From positions 42,726-106,725 of the forward strand of contig DESS01000316.1 of the NCBI GenBank assembly GCA_002361335.1: a stretch of 64,000 nt of DNA, given 5' to 3'. A model generated the notes under the pieces. The model did no database searches and had not been told where the DNA came from. It saw only the letters and a program-made list of their open reading frames with translations. Position 1 is the first letter of the stretch. Each line of letters begins with the position of its first letter. Shown here in pieces: positions 18,368-28,155 of this stretch. Origin of the DNA: Richelia sp. UBA3308 (GTDB taxonomy: Bacteria; Cyanobacteriota; Cyanobacteriia; Cyanobacteriales; Nostocaceae). Position numbers and translations under genes: made by a program.

Positions 18368-18389
18368 GAGGGCGTGGTACTATTAACAG
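18368..18389 (+). repeat. E6 left terminal inverted arm
   Basis: Ends in GGTACTATTAACAG; 20 of 22 positions match the reverse complement of 34733-34754. Half of the predicted attP. Confidence 0.85.
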
Positions 18390-18409
18390 TTGTGGCTGGT
18401 GTGACACCT

Positions 18410-19753
18410 ATGATTTACGGCTATGCTCGCGTCTCTACAGTTGAGCAGTCTTTAGAATACGATGCATTGAAACAGCAGGTAAAGCGCTTAGAGGATGCTG
18501 GCGCTGATGTGGTGTTAGTTGATATTGAGTCAGGGAGAAGTAATAAAAGGAAGGAGTTTAATAAGCTTTTAAAATTGGTCGAGAAAGGTAAGGTTAGGGA
18601 AATTATTTGTACCAGAATTGACCGATTAGGACGTTCGGATATTGATGTGATTCGGACTATTCAGCTTTTCAATGACTCAGGAATAATTTTAAGGATACTG
18701 GATGCGCCAATTGATGTTAGTTCCTCGTTTGGGCGGTTTAGCGCTTCTCAGATGGCTGCCTTGGCTGACTTCGAGAGCAGGCTTTTAAGCGAGCGTACAC
18801 GACACGGAATGGCTTATTTTAGGTCACAGGGTAAGGTTAATATGGTTTGTTTTGGGTATCGTTTAACCAAGGAACACAAGATAATACCTGATAAGAAAAA
18901 CTTCCCCATTGCTAGGAAACTAATTGAGCTAATGCTAGAAGGATATAGTTATGGGGCGGTGTCGCGTTACTTATTCGAGGAACACGGGATAAAATACTCA
19001 GTCTCCGGGCTACGTCATTGGATTGACAACCCGACATTGCTAGGGCATACCCGATATTTTACCGAGATGGAGCAACGAAGGAACCCCAAAAACCCCAGAC
19101 CACCTCAGATAATTAAAAACACTCACGAGGCGATCGCCACAGAATTCGAGATTGCCAGAATTAAACGGAACGCTAAGAGCAGACCGCGTTTTACAGGGAA
19201 GAAGGAAAAGGAATACCCGTTAAAAGGTTTATTGAAATGCGCCTATTGTGGTGGGGGGATGTTTCGGATTATTAGCAGGTACAAATCAGGTGAAACGCAT
19301 TGGATACGGTGTAATAAACACGCTCGTAACCCACATTTCTGCCACAACAAGAAGAATTCCCGATTGAATGTCCTTACAAAGCAGGTAATTGAAGCTATTA
19401 CCGAGGAAGCAGAAAGAATTATCGAACAATCGGAACTTGCTGATAATCTCGTTGAATCATCAGAATTGATTGATTTAAAGCAGCAATTGGAGGGGTTGAA
19501 AGCGCTTAACTCTTCCAACCCTGCAATTATTGCGGCTATGCAAGATATTGAGAACCAAATAGAAGCTGAGATTTTACGCTCTAAATATGCTAGTAAAATC
19601 GATGCTGATAGGCTTAAGTTGGCTTGGTCGTATTCTCAACCAGCTTTCTGGGAATCGCTTGATGATGGCGAGTTACGAGATGCTTTTATATCATTTGTAG
19701 AAGCGGTTTTTGTAGATTCTACTGGCAATGTTTCCGATGTTTCGTTTGGGTGA
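18410..19753 (+). CDS. Large serine recombinase (XisF-like)
   Basis: 447 aa from ATG 18410. Resolvase catalytic domain: [11 protein letters not shown] with nucleophile Ser9, then [19 protein letters not shown] and [29 protein letters not shown] recombinase domain follows (residues about 150-255), then a zinc ribbon (CAYCGGGM ... C) and a short coiled coil. An upstream in-frame ATG (18344) lies within nifD DNA across the core repeat, so 18410 is preferred. It probably excises E6, like XisF for the Anabaena fdxN element. It starts 45 bp inside the left core, the usual position for an integrase gene. Confidence 0.94.
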   Translation: MIYGYARVSTVEQSLEYDALKQQVKRLEDAGADVVLVDIESGRSNKRKEFNKLLKLVEKGKVREIICTRIDRLGRSDIDVIRTIQLFNDSGIILRILDAPIDVSSSFGRFSASQMAALADFESRLLSERTRHGMAYFRSQGKVNMVCFGYRLTKEHKIIPDKKNFPIARKLIELMLEGYSYGAVSRYLFEEHGIKYSVSGLRHWIDNPTLLGHTRYFTEMEQRRNPKNPRPPQIIKNTHEAIATEFEIARIKRNAKSRPRFTGKKEKEYPLKGLLKCAYCGGGMFRIISRYKSGETHWIRCNKHARNPHFCHNKKNSRLNVLTKQVIEAITEEAERIIEQSELADNLVESSELIDLKQQLEGLKALNSSNPAIIAAMQDIENQIEAEILRSKYASKIDADRLKLAWSYSQPAFWESLDDGELRDAFISFVEAVFVDSTGNVSDVSFG

Positions 19754-19827
19754 TGCTTATCGTAAAACTCAATCGCTAGCTTTCTGAGGTGTCTTAGGAA
19801 TTCCTCTCTAGTTCTTTTAACCTGCAT
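19636..19827 (-). CDS. Possible small gene antisense to the recombinase end
   Basis: 63 aa ([26 protein letters not shown] then a Ser/Thr-rich tail). A strong ribosome-binding site AGGAGAAA lies 7 bp before the ATG, better than that of most genes here. It overlaps the 3' end of the serine recombinase by 118 bp on the other strand. Basic helical start and small size would fit a DNA-binding accessory factor, but the overlap makes it doubtful. Confidence 0.35.
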   Translation of the reverse strand: MQVKRTREEFLRHLRKLAIEFYDKHHPNETSETLPVESTKTASTNDIKASRNSPSSSDSQKAG

Positions 19828-19927
19828 CTGCTTTTCTCCTGTGGCTTAATTCAACGGTAATCAAAAATCAATAATTTTCTGTTTGCTGCGGACGGGTTAA
19901 GTCAATCGTTCGCTTTTTTTGCCTGTG

Positions 19928-22675
19928 CTAATCATCAATCGGTTCTAAGTAGTTTTCCCCATCCCAATCAAAAGAAAGCTGATTGTATCGGCAGTCTTCA
20001 CTAGTTTCAGTTTTTACGGGAGGAATAAGTGATAATTCTGTTGATTGGTACTGTGTTGCACCTACCCCGCGTTGTGTGTTTACTGGATAAGCCCAAATCG
20101 AATCATTTGCGATCGCGCTCACTCTACACTCCTTACCTTCATACTTCCCAGTGGTAGGGTAGACGGTTTGACCTTCTCTAAAACGTTGTGATTCATCACT
20201 AACAATGGTTTCAGGTATTTCAAAAACTTGATTATTAACTGTTTGGGGTTGATTGGTGAAGGGTTGAGAGGTAGATGACCCTTCACCGATGAAGGATTGG
20301 TGAAGGTTTGTATCTATTGCTGGTGATGGATTTGAAGGGTTTTCTGCATTTTTTACGGGTTCAACTGTTTCCTTAGTGAGTGAGTCAGTTAACTGAGTGT
20401 ATGACTCAATTTCTAAGGCAGAGTTAAATAACCCTTCACTTCCTTCACATCCATCACTCGCAAGCATTTCACTCTTCACCTTACTCTTCACCGACCCTTC
20501 ACCCAAGTTTCCACCACTGGATAAAAGTAAAGGAAAATTATGTCCGGGTTGTCGAATACCGACCTCGGTAATTTGTACCCCATGTTTAGTTCTACGCTTC
20601 GTTGCATTGATTCCCAGGTGAGTCGTGAAAAGTGTAACAAGAGTTTCACTAAACATTTTGGTAGATACCTTAGTCCGACCGTTGTCAATTGCCCATTGTG
20701 CGTATGATGCATAAAGACAGTCTTTAGGGTCATTTGACATATTTCCTATCTTTGTTTTCCCTCCTTTGTAGTGGTAAAGGTATTGATCAGCCCATTCCGC
20801 TAAAGGATTCGTATTAAGCAATATTTCAACGGAGAATGCACCTAATGAAGGAACGCGCTTTGCTGTATTCCTCACATAATGCGCTACCTCATCAGAAGAC
20901 ATTGATAGTACCCAGTACAGCAAGCCGGGTAAGTATGGGTTGAACTCTTTCATTAAGTCGCGACGTTCCGAGGGCGGTATACACTTATCAAACAACATCG
21001 ATAAACGCCTGCGGTGCATAGCATTAGAGTAATCAGTTGATTGAATTGCGGAGTTAGCAGCTACCCATACCATCCCAGTAAAAGTAAAACTACCTGTCAT
21101 TTGTATCCCTTTCTTCTCATGCCTTAATGGGTCTGCTCCGGTGACAGCCTTTAGGGTTACTACTTCCTGCTTAAATTTTTCAGCATCGGTAACAAATATT
21201 GCTTTCTTACCAAAAAAAGTTGCTGTTTCAAAACGGTTACTCTCAAGATGTTCTAAGGTTGTAATTGTGTAATTCTCTTTACCTAGTAGACTTTGCACCA
21301 ATCTGAGGATTGTCCCCTTACCAGCACCACCGACTCCTACTAATTCCATAAACCGCTGGAATTCTGCACCACGCTCTGTTACAGTCGCATTCATTGCAGC
21401 GCGGATAACTTCTACCCATTCAGCGCGATCGCCACAAGTTGATAAAAGCCATTCCTTGATTGGTTGACAACCGACTTCGCGGTCTGACCACTTGAATGGT
21501 AGACGAGAAATAAACCTATAACCCGGTTGATGGTCTGTTTCCTCTAAGGTATGGATATCAATAACGCAATCTTCTAAACAAACCTTATCCGGTATAACTT
21601 CCCACTCCTCTATTCGTAGGTGTGACTTGAGTAGCGATACAATTCCCGTAACAAAGTTGTAGCTGTAATCAGCATTCCTTGCGTCCAGTTCGGCAATAAC
21701 TAGGGCGTTTACTGCTTCTACAGGTGCTTCGCTCCACACTCCTAACATTTTTTTCTCATAATGATACCAAGCTTTTGCGGGTATATTCCAAGCTAACCTT
21801 GCGCGGTACTTATTCACTAAATCATGCGCCATACTTGCTTGAGTGATTTTCTTATCGTTATCTCTATCTTTAAATTGCTGTTCCCACTGCTCTATAGTTT
21901 CAGCACGAGCTAAAACTTCTGAGCGGAATTTATCAGCCCCATTATTTTGGATATAATCGTCCATTCCTTTCCCTTCAGATTCTTCCCATTTACCAGTACA
22001 AGAATAGACGGGGACATCAAACTTAAGTAGCTGTTGTGCTAACTTGCGTTGAGCTAAATTGACGTTGTTATTAGTAGCTGCATCTGCATCAAACAGGAAG
22101 ACGAACCCAAAACCAGCGCGGGCTAATACCTCAAGTCCGGGAACTAAATAACGCTTCCCTTGTACATCTTTCTTACTAGGTGTCAGACCCATCTCTACAC
22201 CAGCTAGGGCAATTGTAGGGATACCATTTGAGTATCCAGCAATCGCTTTGAATAAACCTTCAGTCAATCCCAAACAAGGACGACCATCTATTTTGTAAGC
22301 TTGCAGTTTCAACGCTTCCAAATCATCCCAAGAACACGGATTATGTGGGTTAATTGGAAGCAGTAGGTCATAGTCCTCACCCACTGCCGTTATATACTTC
22401 AAACCCTTCTTACTGGTAGGGGTTTTAAATTCTTTCCTAGGTCGGAACTGTCCGTAACCGTTAGCCCCCTCAAGCCATATTCCACCGTATTTTGCATCAA
22501 TTCTTAACCGCTCAGATGCTTCTTGTTTCTCCATTGTTTGGCAGTTAGCCAACACCCACTCAGGGCATAATCCGCGCTTCGTAACTGCTTCTGCATAGTC
22601 CTTGTCGATTAATCGGTTGGTAGCTGTCGCTACGAGAGAAGCCATAATCATTACAAAACCTAAGAATATTGACAA
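19928..22675 (-). CDS. Primase/SF3-helicase replication protein (DUF3854 plus D5-like)
   Basis: 915 aa. The N-terminal third has a Toprim-like DUF3854 region (GLTEGLFKAIAGYSNGIPTIALAG, FVFLFDADAATNNNVNLAQRK), as in plasmid and phage primases. The middle has a D5/P4-type superfamily 3 helicase: Walker A VGVGGAGKGTILRLVQSLLG near residue 450, KKAIFVTDAEKF (Walker B), WVAANSAIQ (sensor) and AMHRRRLSMLFD. The C-terminal 180 residues are low-complexity Ser/Thr-rich. The likely start is M10 or M12 (about 22642-22648), since the first 9 residues are hydrophobic and lack a ribosome-binding site. Suggests that E6 can replicate when circular. Confidence 0.9.
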   Translation of the reverse strand: MSIFLGFVMIMASLVATATNRLIDKDYAEAVTKRGLCPEWVLANCQTMEKQEASERLRIDAKYGGIWLEGANGYGQFRPRKEFKTPTSKKGLKYITAVGEDYDLLLPINPHNPCSWDDLEALKLQAYKIDGRPCLGLTEGLFKAIAGYSNGIPTIALAGVEMGLTPSKKDVQGKRYLVPGLEVLARAGFGFVFLFDADAATNNNVNLAQRKLAQQLLKFDVPVYSCTGKWEESEGKGMDDYIQNNGADKFRSEVLARAETIEQWEQQFKDRDNDKKITQASMAHDLVNKYRARLAWNIPAKAWYHYEKKMLGVWSEAPVEAVNALVIAELDARNADYSYNFVTGIVSLLKSHLRIEEWEVIPDKVCLEDCVIDIHTLEETDHQPGYRFISRLPFKWSDREVGCQPIKEWLLSTCGDRAEWVEVIRAAMNATVTERGAEFQRFMELVGVGGAGKGTILRLVQSLLGKENYTITTLEHLESNRFETATFFGKKAIFVTDAEKFKQEVVTLKAVTGADPLRHEKKGIQMTGSFTFTGMVWVAANSAIQSTDYSNAMHRRRLSMLFDKCIPPSERRDLMKEFNPYLPGLLYWVLSMSSDEVAHYVRNTAKRVPSLGAFSVEILLNTNPLAEWADQYLYHYKGGKTKIGNMSNDPKDCLYASYAQWAIDNGRTKVSTKMFSETLVTLFTTHLGINATKRRTKHGVQITEVGIRQPGHNFPLLLSSGGNLGEGSVKSKVKSEMLASDGCEGSEGLFNSALEIESYTQLTDSLTKETVEPVKNAENPSNPSPAIDTNLHQSFIGEGSSTSQPFTNQPQTVNNQVFEIPETIVSDESQRFREGQTVYPTTGKYEGKECRVSAIANDSIWAYPVNTQRGVGATQYQSTELSLIPPVKTETSEDCRYNQLSFDWDGENYLEPIDD

Positions 22676-22813
22676 ATATTTTTAGAAACCCTCTTTAAAC
22701 TACGACTTAAAAATGTTATAAATTAATTAGTAAGTCCCCGAAAGGGGCGTGGTACTCTCAAAGTCTTCCACAACTTTAAGAGGAGAGTTCCTGAATTAGA
22801 CGTTTAAATTTTT

Positions 22814-22847
22814 AAACCCGCTTATCTTCCCGGACGAGCGGGTTTTT
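22814..22847. terminator. Hairpin terminator between primase and small genes
   Basis: Stem AAACCCGCT / AGCGGGTTT with a T run on the plus strand. A further small stem CCCCGAAAGGGG lies at 22736-22750. Confidence 0.6.
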
Positions 22848-22876
22848 AGTATTTACATTTATGCAACGGAAAGAAT

Positions 22877-23137
22877 TTATGCAGCACAATCAACGAACAG
22901 GTACGCAATTTTCACGTCACCAATATCTTTTAAATCGTCGTATTTATGGTGTTGTACCCATCGTTGCTTAACGTTGACAGCTGTCTTTTCTTCCAATGGA
23001 AGCCAAAGAAGAGAGTCTAAATCAATGGATTCGGGATTAATCATTATTACTGCCTTTTCTTCCAATGGAAGCCAAGGGAGAGAGTCTAAATCGATAGATT
23101 CGGGGTTAATCATTTTCATATCCCTTGTTTTCTTCAA
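22877..23137 (-). CDS. Small hypothetical protein with internal duplication
   Basis: 86 aa at most; starts at M9 (MINPESIDL) or the first Met. The sequence MINPESIDLDSLPWLPLEEK occurs twice in tandem (63-bp DNA repeat at about 22985-23115), followed by a unique tail. Function not recognised. Its 5' end overlaps the end of the upstream gene if the first Met is used. Confidence 0.55.
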   Translation of the reverse strand: MKKTRDMKMINPESIDLDSLPWLPLEEKAVIMINPESIDLDSLLWLPLEEKTAVNVKQRWVQHHKYDDLKDIGDVKIAYLFVDCAA

Positions 23138-23315
23138 TCCAAATCAAAGCTAGCGAGCGCATTAAGTGAGAAACTGCAATATTTTTTATTGCCGCTACTT
23201 GCTTAAGGGTGTCTTTCTCATCTTCTGTGACAAAAACCCTAATCTCTGTAGCGCCTTCCTGACGCGCCGTAACTACAGGTAACCGTGCCATTTCTTCTAA
23301 TATTTTGTTTAACAC
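23106..23315 (-). CDS. Small ribbon-helix-helix-like protein
   Basis: 69 aa. TEIRVFVTEDEKDTLKQVAAIKNIAVSHLMRSLALIWIEEN has the strand-helix-helix pattern of Arc/CopG regulators (one strand, then two helices split by a short turn). Probably a plasmid-type DNA-binding regulator. Confidence 0.6.
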   Translation of the reverse strand: MLNKILEEMARLPVVTARQEGATEIRVFVTEDEKDTLKQVAAIKNIAVSHLMRSLALIWIEENKGYEND

Positions 23316-23404
23316 ACTTACACTAACATACTTCCCACTTATGTTTAATACGGAATCAGAAATATTTTTTTTTAAGTTTTGCGATCGCTCCCATTCTTCC
23401 CACG

Positions 23405-23581
23405 CTAACCCTGTGGTGTGGTAGATTCCTGCTTTTTTTTTGCAATAGCGTCTAAAAGTATTCTTTCAACAAGGTTTGCGGTACTTCTACCTTCTTCCTC
23501 TGCCCACTGTTCTAAAAATTCCTTATATTCCTGTCCGATAGCGTATGCCATGCGTGGCTTAGGATTCGTTGCTTTACCCAT
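23405..23581 (-). CDS. Small CopG-like protein
   Basis: 58 aa from ATG 23581 (MGKATNPKPRMAYAIGQEYKEFLEQW), RHH-like: AYAIGQEYKEFLEQWAEEEGRSTANLVERILLDAIAKK. A longer reading from 23638 adds 19 hydrophobic residues and is unlikely. Sits upstream of the other small regulators in the same direction. Confidence 0.6.
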   Translation of the reverse strand: MGKATNPKPRMAYAIGQEYKEFLEQWAEEEGRSTANLVERILLDAIAKKKQESTTPQG

Positions 23582-23638
23582 AAGATTAAACAATAAAACT
23601 ATCTCCACAATATATGATGCGTAGAAAGATATCATCAA

Positions 23639-23939
23639 CCCTTCAATATTTTTCTACGAAAAAGGTATAAATAATTGTTGATTATTGTTGACACTTTTCG
23701 ACATCGTTCGTTATATTAATTTCATGCAAGGGATGTGCAACACGAAAGCAACATGAAGGCGCTATACGCAGATGAAAACTGCTAGACCAAACACAGCAAC
23801 TTTGAAGCATAGGACGCGCATATTTTTGGCACAGCAAGAAGTAATAAATCTATCTATATCAAGGCTTCTACTAACTCTACTGCATTTGTGTTGAACATAT
23901 GTGCAATAGAGAAATAAGTACAAATTTAAGGGTAAAACA
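23639..23939. other. Non-coding region with divergent promoters of E6
   Basis: About 300 bp between the leftward regulator/primase block and the rightward genes. No gene seen; a likely site for control and for a replication origin, but no iterons are visible. Confidence 0.45.
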
Positions 23940-24266
23940 ATGTTATGCAGAACGAAGTATAGAGCTATTTTTATACCAGATTTAGACCCATGCACGGAGA
24001 AAACTAAGCTAGCCGAAATGATGGGGTTGCATAGGAACACCATTGGTAAATGGCATAAATGGGCAAAGATGATTATCAAAGATTATCGAGACGAGATGGA
24101 AAAATCCCAATTAATGAGCAGGTATCAGTGTTGGGTAATTGGTGAGATTTACAGATTATCTCTGTTGCTTAAACGCAAGCAAAATATATGTTTGCACTTG
24201 AGAGATAACAGGAATGAATACAGCTTGAATAAATTCAATCAAATCTATAAGAATTACTCGATCTAA
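23940..24266 (+). CDS. Helix-turn-helix-like small protein
   Basis: 108 aa. KTKLAEMMGLHRNTIGKWHKWAKMIIKDYRDEM has a HTH pattern (a helix with AEMMG, turn, recognition helix RNTIGKWHKW). The Lys/Arg-rich C-terminus has no known domain. Probably a regulator; function unknown. Confidence 0.6.
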   Translation: MLCRTKYRAIFIPDLDPCTEKTKLAEMMGLHRNTIGKWHKWAKMIIKDYRDEMEKSQLMSRYQCWVIGEIYRLSLLLKRKQNICLHLRDNRNEYSLNKFNQIYKNYSI

Positions 24267-24465
24267 CAATTTAACTATTTAACAATTCAAATTAACTTAA
24301 TCCCTTAAGCGGTGAAATGACGCGGTAATTACCTTGCAGCAAGGCATTTAGCCTATAAGCAGGAACTTGAGAGGAAGCAGTTTTTTGATAAATATCAACC
24401 AAAGCTAATTGGTTAGCATCTGGCTTTTATCGCCAGTTACTAGCTAATTTATTTGGAGAAAAATT

Positions 24466-24996
24466 ATGTTTATTTCTGAAGCAACCACCAAGTTAAACAT
24501 GACCGAAGATGACTTAAGAATGTCTTTGATGGGTGTTCGAGATGATTGGGATAGTTGCCAAGAGATTAGTGATTCAGAGTACCAGTTAATTAGTCAAAGT
24601 GTTGGTGCAACTGCCTTACCCCCATCGGATGAAAGTACTGATAGTACAGAGATACAGCCTGTTGCTGATATGCCGATTGAGAAACAACAAACTTTGATTG
24701 ATAACGTTTCTCAGATTTTAGGGTATCAAATGGTATTGAGCGTGCAGCGACGGATTGAGATGGTTGACGCAATTGATAAGTTAACCAATCAAGTCATCCT
24801 CAATAACCGCGAAACTAACCAAAAACAGTTAGCAGCACTAATTGCTCAACAAGATGACGCGACCAAAGCCGAATTATTACAAGCTATCAATACTTTGCAA
24901 GGGTTGGTCAATACTCCCGTTGAAATACCACAACAAAGCAATATGAGCGACTTTCATAACGCGATCGCGAATGTTCAAAAAAAGATACAGCGGTAG
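24466..24996 (+). CDS. Hypothetical protein with helical C-terminal half
   Basis: 176 aa. Start ATG 24466 is preceded by GGAGAAAAAT, a good ribosome-binding site. Residues 1-60 are acidic; the second half (VQRRIEMVDAIDKLTNQV ... LLQAINTLQGLV) is helical, perhaps coiled coil. Not recognised. 24997-25308 downstream has no gene. Confidence 0.65.
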   Translation: MFISEATTKLNMTEDDLRMSLMGVRDDWDSCQEISDSEYQLISQSVGATALPPSDESTDSTEIQPVADMPIEKQQTLIDNVSQILGYQMVLSVQRRIEMVDAIDKLTNQVILNNRETNQKQLAALIAQQDDATKAELLQAINTLQGLVNTPVEIPQQSNMSDFHNAIANVQKKIQR

Positions 24997-25308
24997 GAGA
25001 GACAACACCAAAAAAGTACGGTAGGGCGCTAATACGGGCGCTCTGCCTGCCTTTTACCGCTCCTGCCGATATTTTGCAATACCTTTCAGATTTAGCACAA
25101 CCAAAGGAATAAAATGCATCAACTAATTAATGTACTCATTAGCCCGTTTGATTTGCTCAATTACAGGCTAGAAAAAGCTTTCGCATTATTACATAGATTA
25201 CCGTAAAGACTACTTACTAATTAACAAACGCTCTCCAGACTGCCATCTGAAAAGCGTTAGGGATGTGTCTACCGCAAATGTAAACAACAACATAAAAATT
25301 ATACAACA

Positions 25309-25569
25309 ATGGCTAAACCACTTGGATACTACTCATTAGACGTTCTAAGCAACTCCCTACTATTAGACATGGTTGAAACCTGGGGAGAAGGTCTAGACGA
25401 CATTACAGAAGCAGATACATTATGGTTAATCGCCCGTATCGCTCATGAGGCTTGGCAACAAGAACCAACTAACTCACCACCAACTGAGGGAGCAGAAGAG
25501 GTTGTAGATAGGATTGCAGAGTTAAGTTATCACGAAAAATTGCGATTACTGCAAGCACTGGCTGCATAG
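25309..25569 (+). CDS. Small acidic hypothetical protein
   Basis: 86 aa, rich in Glu and Asp (MVETWGEGLDDITEADTLWLIARIAHEAWQQEP). Helical; no family recognised. Possibly the first gene of the membrane-protein operon that follows 54 bp later. Confidence 0.55.
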   Translation: MAKPLGYYSLDVLSNSLLLDMVETWGEGLDDITEADTLWLIARIAHEAWQQEPTNSPPTEGAEEVVDRIAELSYHEKLRLLQALAA

Positions 25570-25622
25570 GAAATTCGGGGACATTTAAGTCCCCCGTTAT
25601 ACAAAATTTTGCCTAACTGTAA

Positions 25623-26150
25623 ATGATGAAACAGAAATACGAACATTTTAGAGAATCACTACTAGAACTTGGAATTAAGCCATCTAACTTGATATTTGGT
25701 GGGCTATTGATAATTGGTGCGATCGCGTCAATTCCGAGCATTCAAAAACACCAAGCTCGAATTGATTTAATCCGCGACGATATCAAGACTAGGGAAGCAA
25801 AGGCGGAAGCGTTAGACCGTCAGCTTCAATACGAACAACGACAAGCTGAAGTTGCAAATAAAAGATATAAATCTTGTCTCCCTGTAGTTGGTAATGAATA
25901 CCGCAATGGAACTCACTATTTTACAGGACTAAAAGAGGGAGATAAGCCCAAGGACAGAATTACAGGCAAGCATTTACCCGCTGGTACAGTAATCTGCGAT
26001 GCTCATGGGACAACTGCGGTAATTGACGAGAATGGTGCAGCTAGTTATACCGCTTATACGGGTGATAGAGATGTGGTGCAAGCCCGTTTAAAACGCTTCA
26101 GGGGTTCGCAATATTCACAGCCAGTAAACGCAATTATGGAGGATAACTAA
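25623..26150 (+). CDS. Single-pass membrane protein, coiled-coil
   Basis: 175 aa. One membrane helix at about residues 22-41 (LIFGGLLIIGAIASIPSI), then a charged coiled coil (IRDDIKTREAKAEALDRQLQYEQRQAEVANKRYKSC) and a beta-rich C-terminus. Ends 2 bp before the next gene, so the two are co-translated. Unknown function; the pair may form a membrane complex. Confidence 0.65.
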   Translation: MMKQKYEHFRESLLELGIKPSNLIFGGLLIIGAIASIPSIQKHQARIDLIRDDIKTREAKAEALDRQLQYEQRQAEVANKRYKSCLPVVGNEYRNGTHYFTGLKEGDKPKDRITGKHLPAGTVICDAHGTTAVIDENGAASYTAYTGDRDVVQARLKRFRGSQYSQPVNAIMEDN

Positions 26151-26152
26151 TC

Positions 26153-26866
26153 ATGGCAGGATTAGGCGGAAATAAATCAAGTAGCAGTAAATCTGACAAT
26201 ACCAAAGCTTACAACTACAACGGTACCCAAAAACCACCATTTATGTTGCAAATACTTATTTGGGTGATAACGGGGATAATAATTTCTATTATTTTGACTA
26301 ATGTAAAACCCTATGAAATTATTGCTACACGATACTTTGCGGGAATTAATTACTCGGATATAGCAGACTTCATTAAAGGTATTTGGGTAATTGGTGCAAT
26401 ATTTGGTTTTATCCTCAACTTTATTAATTTTGGATTTGGGTTCTTGCTTTGGGCATTCATCCAGATACTAGAAATTATCCCAATGGAATTAATGGGTCAC
26501 GAGCAATTCTTGGACAAGAATATTCAGAGAGGTGATAGAAACCAGTACACTGACTCGAAGAATGATAGTTGGGAAGTCAAGATTGCTAAGAAAATGCGGA
26601 ACAGCTTAAGCACTGAAGTATTGAGGTTTTTAATCATCTTGGGAGTATGTATTTATGTTGTTGACTTCTTTGCTTGTTTGACAGTGTTTCCTCCGGTTCA
26701 AGGTGGTGGTGATGTTTGGAAGTTGTTAGACATTATTCAATACCAGCAATTTGGGCGGATTGATTGGGGAAACATCATGAGAGCAGTAACAACCGTTGGC
26801 GCGGTTCAATTCCTCCTCAAGTTACGTAAGGTTATCGTTCAAATCATTCGCGATTTAAAGGATTAA
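26153..26866 (+). CDS. Multi-pass membrane protein
   Basis: 237 aa, with about three to four membrane segments (residues about 31-51, 78-113, 155-178 and perhaps 215-230). Polar, Ser/Lys-rich start. Not recognised. Coupled to the preceding gene by a 2-bp gap. Confidence 0.65.
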   Translation: MAGLGGNKSSSSKSDNTKAYNYNGTQKPPFMLQILIWVITGIIISIILTNVKPYEIIATRYFAGINYSDIADFIKGIWVIGAIFGFILNFINFGFGFLLWAFIQILEIIPMELMGHEQFLDKNIQRGDRNQYTDSKNDSWEVKIAKKMRNSLSTEVLRFLIILGVCIYVVDFFACLTVFPPVQGGGDVWKLLDIIQYQQFGRIDWGNIMRAVTTVGAVQFLLKLRKVIVQIIRDLKD

Positions 26867-27068
26867 GAAAAGCGAAAAGTTGAGCCACTCTTGTGGGTCG
26901 TCATCCCTCCGTTGAGAGAAGTGGCGTTGCAGTCTTGGCGGTTTCCGTCGATGAGCCACAAACTTCGTTTGAATGCAAACTTTTCAAGAAAAGCGGGTAA
27001 GGTTAAAAGCCTCTCATGTGGGTGCAATGCCCAATACCCGCTCTGTCCATTTACTAATTATTAGAATT

Positions 27069-27800
27069 ATGACTAATTTCGACCCGCAAGGGGATTTTAA
27101 AGATATTGAACATTGGGAAATGATTGCGGAGCGTAAAGCCTCTAATGCGGGTATGGCTGCAAAGATTATCGGAGGTGTGTTAGTTGGTGGTGCTGGTATC
27201 GCTTTTGGAGTTGAATTACTCGGAGGTATAGCCGCAGCTTGGTGTGTAAAATCCGCGTGGGATGCATCCAGAGATATAGGTAAAAGGTTAAGGTTAGTCC
27301 GTGACTGCGGCTGTAACGCATTCTTGCTTGGTGAGGACGAATTTAGAACCTACGTTAAGCAGTTCGGAGATGAAACCGTATATCAAGAATTAACCTTTGC
27401 AAAGGATGCAGGGGTTGAGTTATCTCCGTTCGCAGAAAGTTGGTTTAGAACCTTGAACAAGCAGCTTACAGGCTTAAAGACCGAACAATTAGCGTTAATG
27501 CAATCAGTAGTACATTCAAGGGAAGTTTGTGGAACATCTGTACAGCAACCTGTAACAGTTCCTTCTGAACGTAAAAAACAAGGCGCGGAACTCGGTAAAA
27601 CTGGTAGAGCTAAGGCTTTGAGCAATGCGCGGAACAAAACATCTGAGGCGATCGCATACGCAAAAGAACTTAGAGATAAAGGCTATTCGTACCAAGCTAT
27701 TGCCGATCAAATGAACGCCGATGGTTTTACCACTTCTCGCGGTGGTAACTGGTACGCTGCTAACGTTCGCTTGAGACTTATAAACTCAATCAAAAGGTGA
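27069..27800 (+). CDS. Protein with recombinase-like C-terminal motif
   Basis: 243 aa from ATG 27069; a longer reading from 26973 covers repeat-like DNA and is less likely. A hydrophobic Gly/Ala-rich stretch (AKIIGGVLVGGAGIAFGVELLGGIAAAW) near residue 35 suggests one or two membrane segments. The C-terminus, AIADQMNADGFTTSRGGNWYAANVRLRL, is the DNA-binding motif seen at the ends of recombinase domains of serine recombinases, here without a catalytic domain. Function unknown. Confidence 0.6.
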   Translation: MTNFDPQGDFKDIEHWEMIAERKASNAGMAAKIIGGVLVGGAGIAFGVELLGGIAAAWCVKSAWDASRDIGKRLRLVRDCGCNAFLLGEDEFRTYVKQFGDETVYQELTFAKDAGVELSPFAESWFRTLNKQLTGLKTEQLALMQSVVHSREVCGTSVQQPVTVPSERKKQGAELGKTGRAKALSNARNKTSEAIAYAKELRDKGYSYQAIADQMNADGFTTSRGGNWYAANVRLRLINSIKR

Positions 27801-27861
27801 CAAAAGGTGACGTTTCGAGCTATGTTGGTTAAGTCGAGCAAAATCTTTTGATATATTAAAG

Positions 27862-28131
27862 ATGCCGTCAAATCAAGCCCGAAGGAAGCCTAGAAGTCTA
27901 AGGTTAGACTCAAGGATTTGGGACGCGATCGCACAGGAAGCAACTTTTCAAGGAATTGCGGTTAATCGCTGGATTGAAATCAACTTGTTTGACTTGCTGC
28001 AAGAGAAAGGTTTAATCCCTCGTGATGCTAAGAGATTAGCTGAGAATCGGGGAGGCGATAGGCGTTCGCGCAGCGTGTCCGAAGGACTCAGCCTCACCTC
28101 CGGTGAACGCAAAAGTTCCAATTATCAGTAG
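27862..28131 (+). CDS. Small RHH-like protein with repeat-derived tail
   Basis: 89 aa. Residues 1-50 (RRKPRSLRLDSRIWDAIAQEATFQGIAVNRWIEINLFDLL) look like a ribbon-helix-helix regulator. The tail (about residues 65-89) is encoded by an interspersed palindromic repeat inserted in frame (28055-28112). Confidence 0.55.
   Translation: MPSNQARRKPRSLRLDSRIWDAIAQEATFQGIAVNRWIEINLFDLLQEKGLIPRDAKRLAENRGGDRRSRSVSEGLSLTSGERKSSNYQ
28055..28112. repeat. Interspersed cyanobacterial palindrome inside a gene
   Basis: GGCGTTCGCGCAGCGTGTCC ... GGTGAACGC, a variant of the GCGTTCGCG...CGTCTC repeats common in cyanobacterial genomes; here it lies in the coding frame of the gene at 27862. Confidence 0.6.
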
Positions 28132-28155
28132 CGTGCCTAGTGGAGAATCAAAATA

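Noticed and set aside
23639..23939. Iteron origin of replication in the divergent region of E6
   Set aside because: No clear repeated iterons; only a general possibility from gene arrangement.
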